The position numbers and the translations under genes were made by a program. Positions 63,796-64,000 of a stretch of DNA of 64,000 bases are shown piece after piece. The DNA comes from Mycolicibacterium gilvum. GTDB taxonomy: Bacteria > Actinomycetota > Actinomycetes > Mycobacteriales > Mycobacteriaceae. The notes beneath the pieces are model-generated. The model saw only the letters and a program-made list of their open reading frames with translations. It searched no databases and was not told the origin of the DNA. The stretch covers positions 1,364,001 to 1,428,000 of the forward strand of contig NZ_UGQM01000001.1 in NCBI RefSeq assembly GCF_900454025.1, given 5' to 3'. Position 1 is the stretch's first letter, and the number at the start of each line of letters is the position of its first letter.

Positions 63796-64000
63796 ATGAC
63801 TGTTGTGCACCACCGGGTCGACACCGTGGACGGGCATCAGGTGTTCTACCGGGAGGCGGGTGATCCCGATGCCCCGGTCATCGTGTTGCTCCACGGGTTT
63901 CCGACCAGCTCCTTCATGTTCCGCAACCTGATCCCCGAACTCGCCGACCGCTACCGCGTCATCGCGCCCGATTACCTGGGCTTCGGGTACTCGGATGCGC
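63796..64000 (+). CDS. Alpha/beta hydrolase, 5' part only
   Basis: ATG 63796, with GGAAG 8 bases upstream, starts a protein of which 68 residues are visible. [53 protein letters not shown] is the N-terminal core of alpha/beta hydrolases of the epoxide hydrolase/haloalkane dehalogenase group, with the HGFPTSS oxyanion motif and DYLGFGYSD. The nucleophile and His lie beyond the window, so the reaction type cannot be fixed. Confidence 0.85.
   Translation, partial: MTVVHHRVDTVDGHQVFYREAGDPDAPVIVLLHGFPTSSFMFRNLIPELADRYRVIAPDYLGFGYSDA

Overview
The window is chromosomal DNA of a high-GC actinobacterium, almost certainly a fast-growing Mycobacterium (Mycolicibacterium). Evidence: perfect mycobacterial LexA boxes (TCGAAC-N4-GTTCGA) in front of dnaE2 and imuA'-imuB, a conservon operon ending in mfpA, an actinobacterial SAM-IV riboswitch before metY, frequent GTG starts with 1-4 base overlaps, and a backbone order that, from memory, follows M. 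tuberculosis Rv3395c back to Rv3328c (imuA', imuB, iunH, acrA1, htdY, dnaE2, nitroreductase, spoU-type methylase, Rv3365c-3361c, OYE, folD, metX, metY, trpS, dacB1, aminotransferase, sigJ).

Layout. 1-12 kb: end of a ferritin-like gene behind a strong palindrome, then the SOS mutasome (imuA'-imuB; dnaE2) enclosing lipid and nucleoside enzymes and a degenerate GGDEF membrane protein. 12-20 kb: methyltransferases, a 50-aa small gene, the sensor/roadblock/DUF742/GTPase/MfpA operon, a flavohemoglobin and a TetR regulator. 20-30 kb: an Rv1747-like FHA-ABC exporter, a TetR regulator, an old-yellow-enzyme family protein, folD with a DUF3017 gene, and the methionine genes metY-metX-methyltransferase. 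30-45 kb: hydrolases, exonuclease III, trpS, a YihY protein, dacB1, a phosphoesterase, two acyl-CoA synthetases with a GAF-LuxR regulator, a secreted small protein flanked by 22-bp inverted repeats, an SMP-30-like propeller, and an Lrp/aminotransferase/aldehyde dehydrogenase set.

46.7-58 kb is the accessory part. It lies between a convergent aldehyde dehydrogenase (ALDH) gene and a universal stress protein (USP) gene. It holds a large LuxR-family ATPase regulator, then a scar in which a USP tail and an ALDH tail are fused back to back, then the remains of a giant secreted M4 metallopeptidase. That peptidase is cut by an IS3-family element (51240-52577, AAT target duplication) and an IS1380-family element (53423-55119, TTAA duplication). 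Removing both elements with one copy of each duplication restores one open frame of 1,486 codons with signal peptide, four cadherin-like repeats, a prodomain, HEYTH and a C-terminal beta domain.

58-64 kb returns to the backbone: USP, an amino-acid permease, an ECF41-type sigma factor convergent with a carboxymuconolactone-decarboxylase-like gene that carries a matching ECF41 promoter, an AI-2E-type permease, a CGNR regulator and the start of an alpha/beta hydrolase. All functions are assigned by reading motifs. No database search was run.
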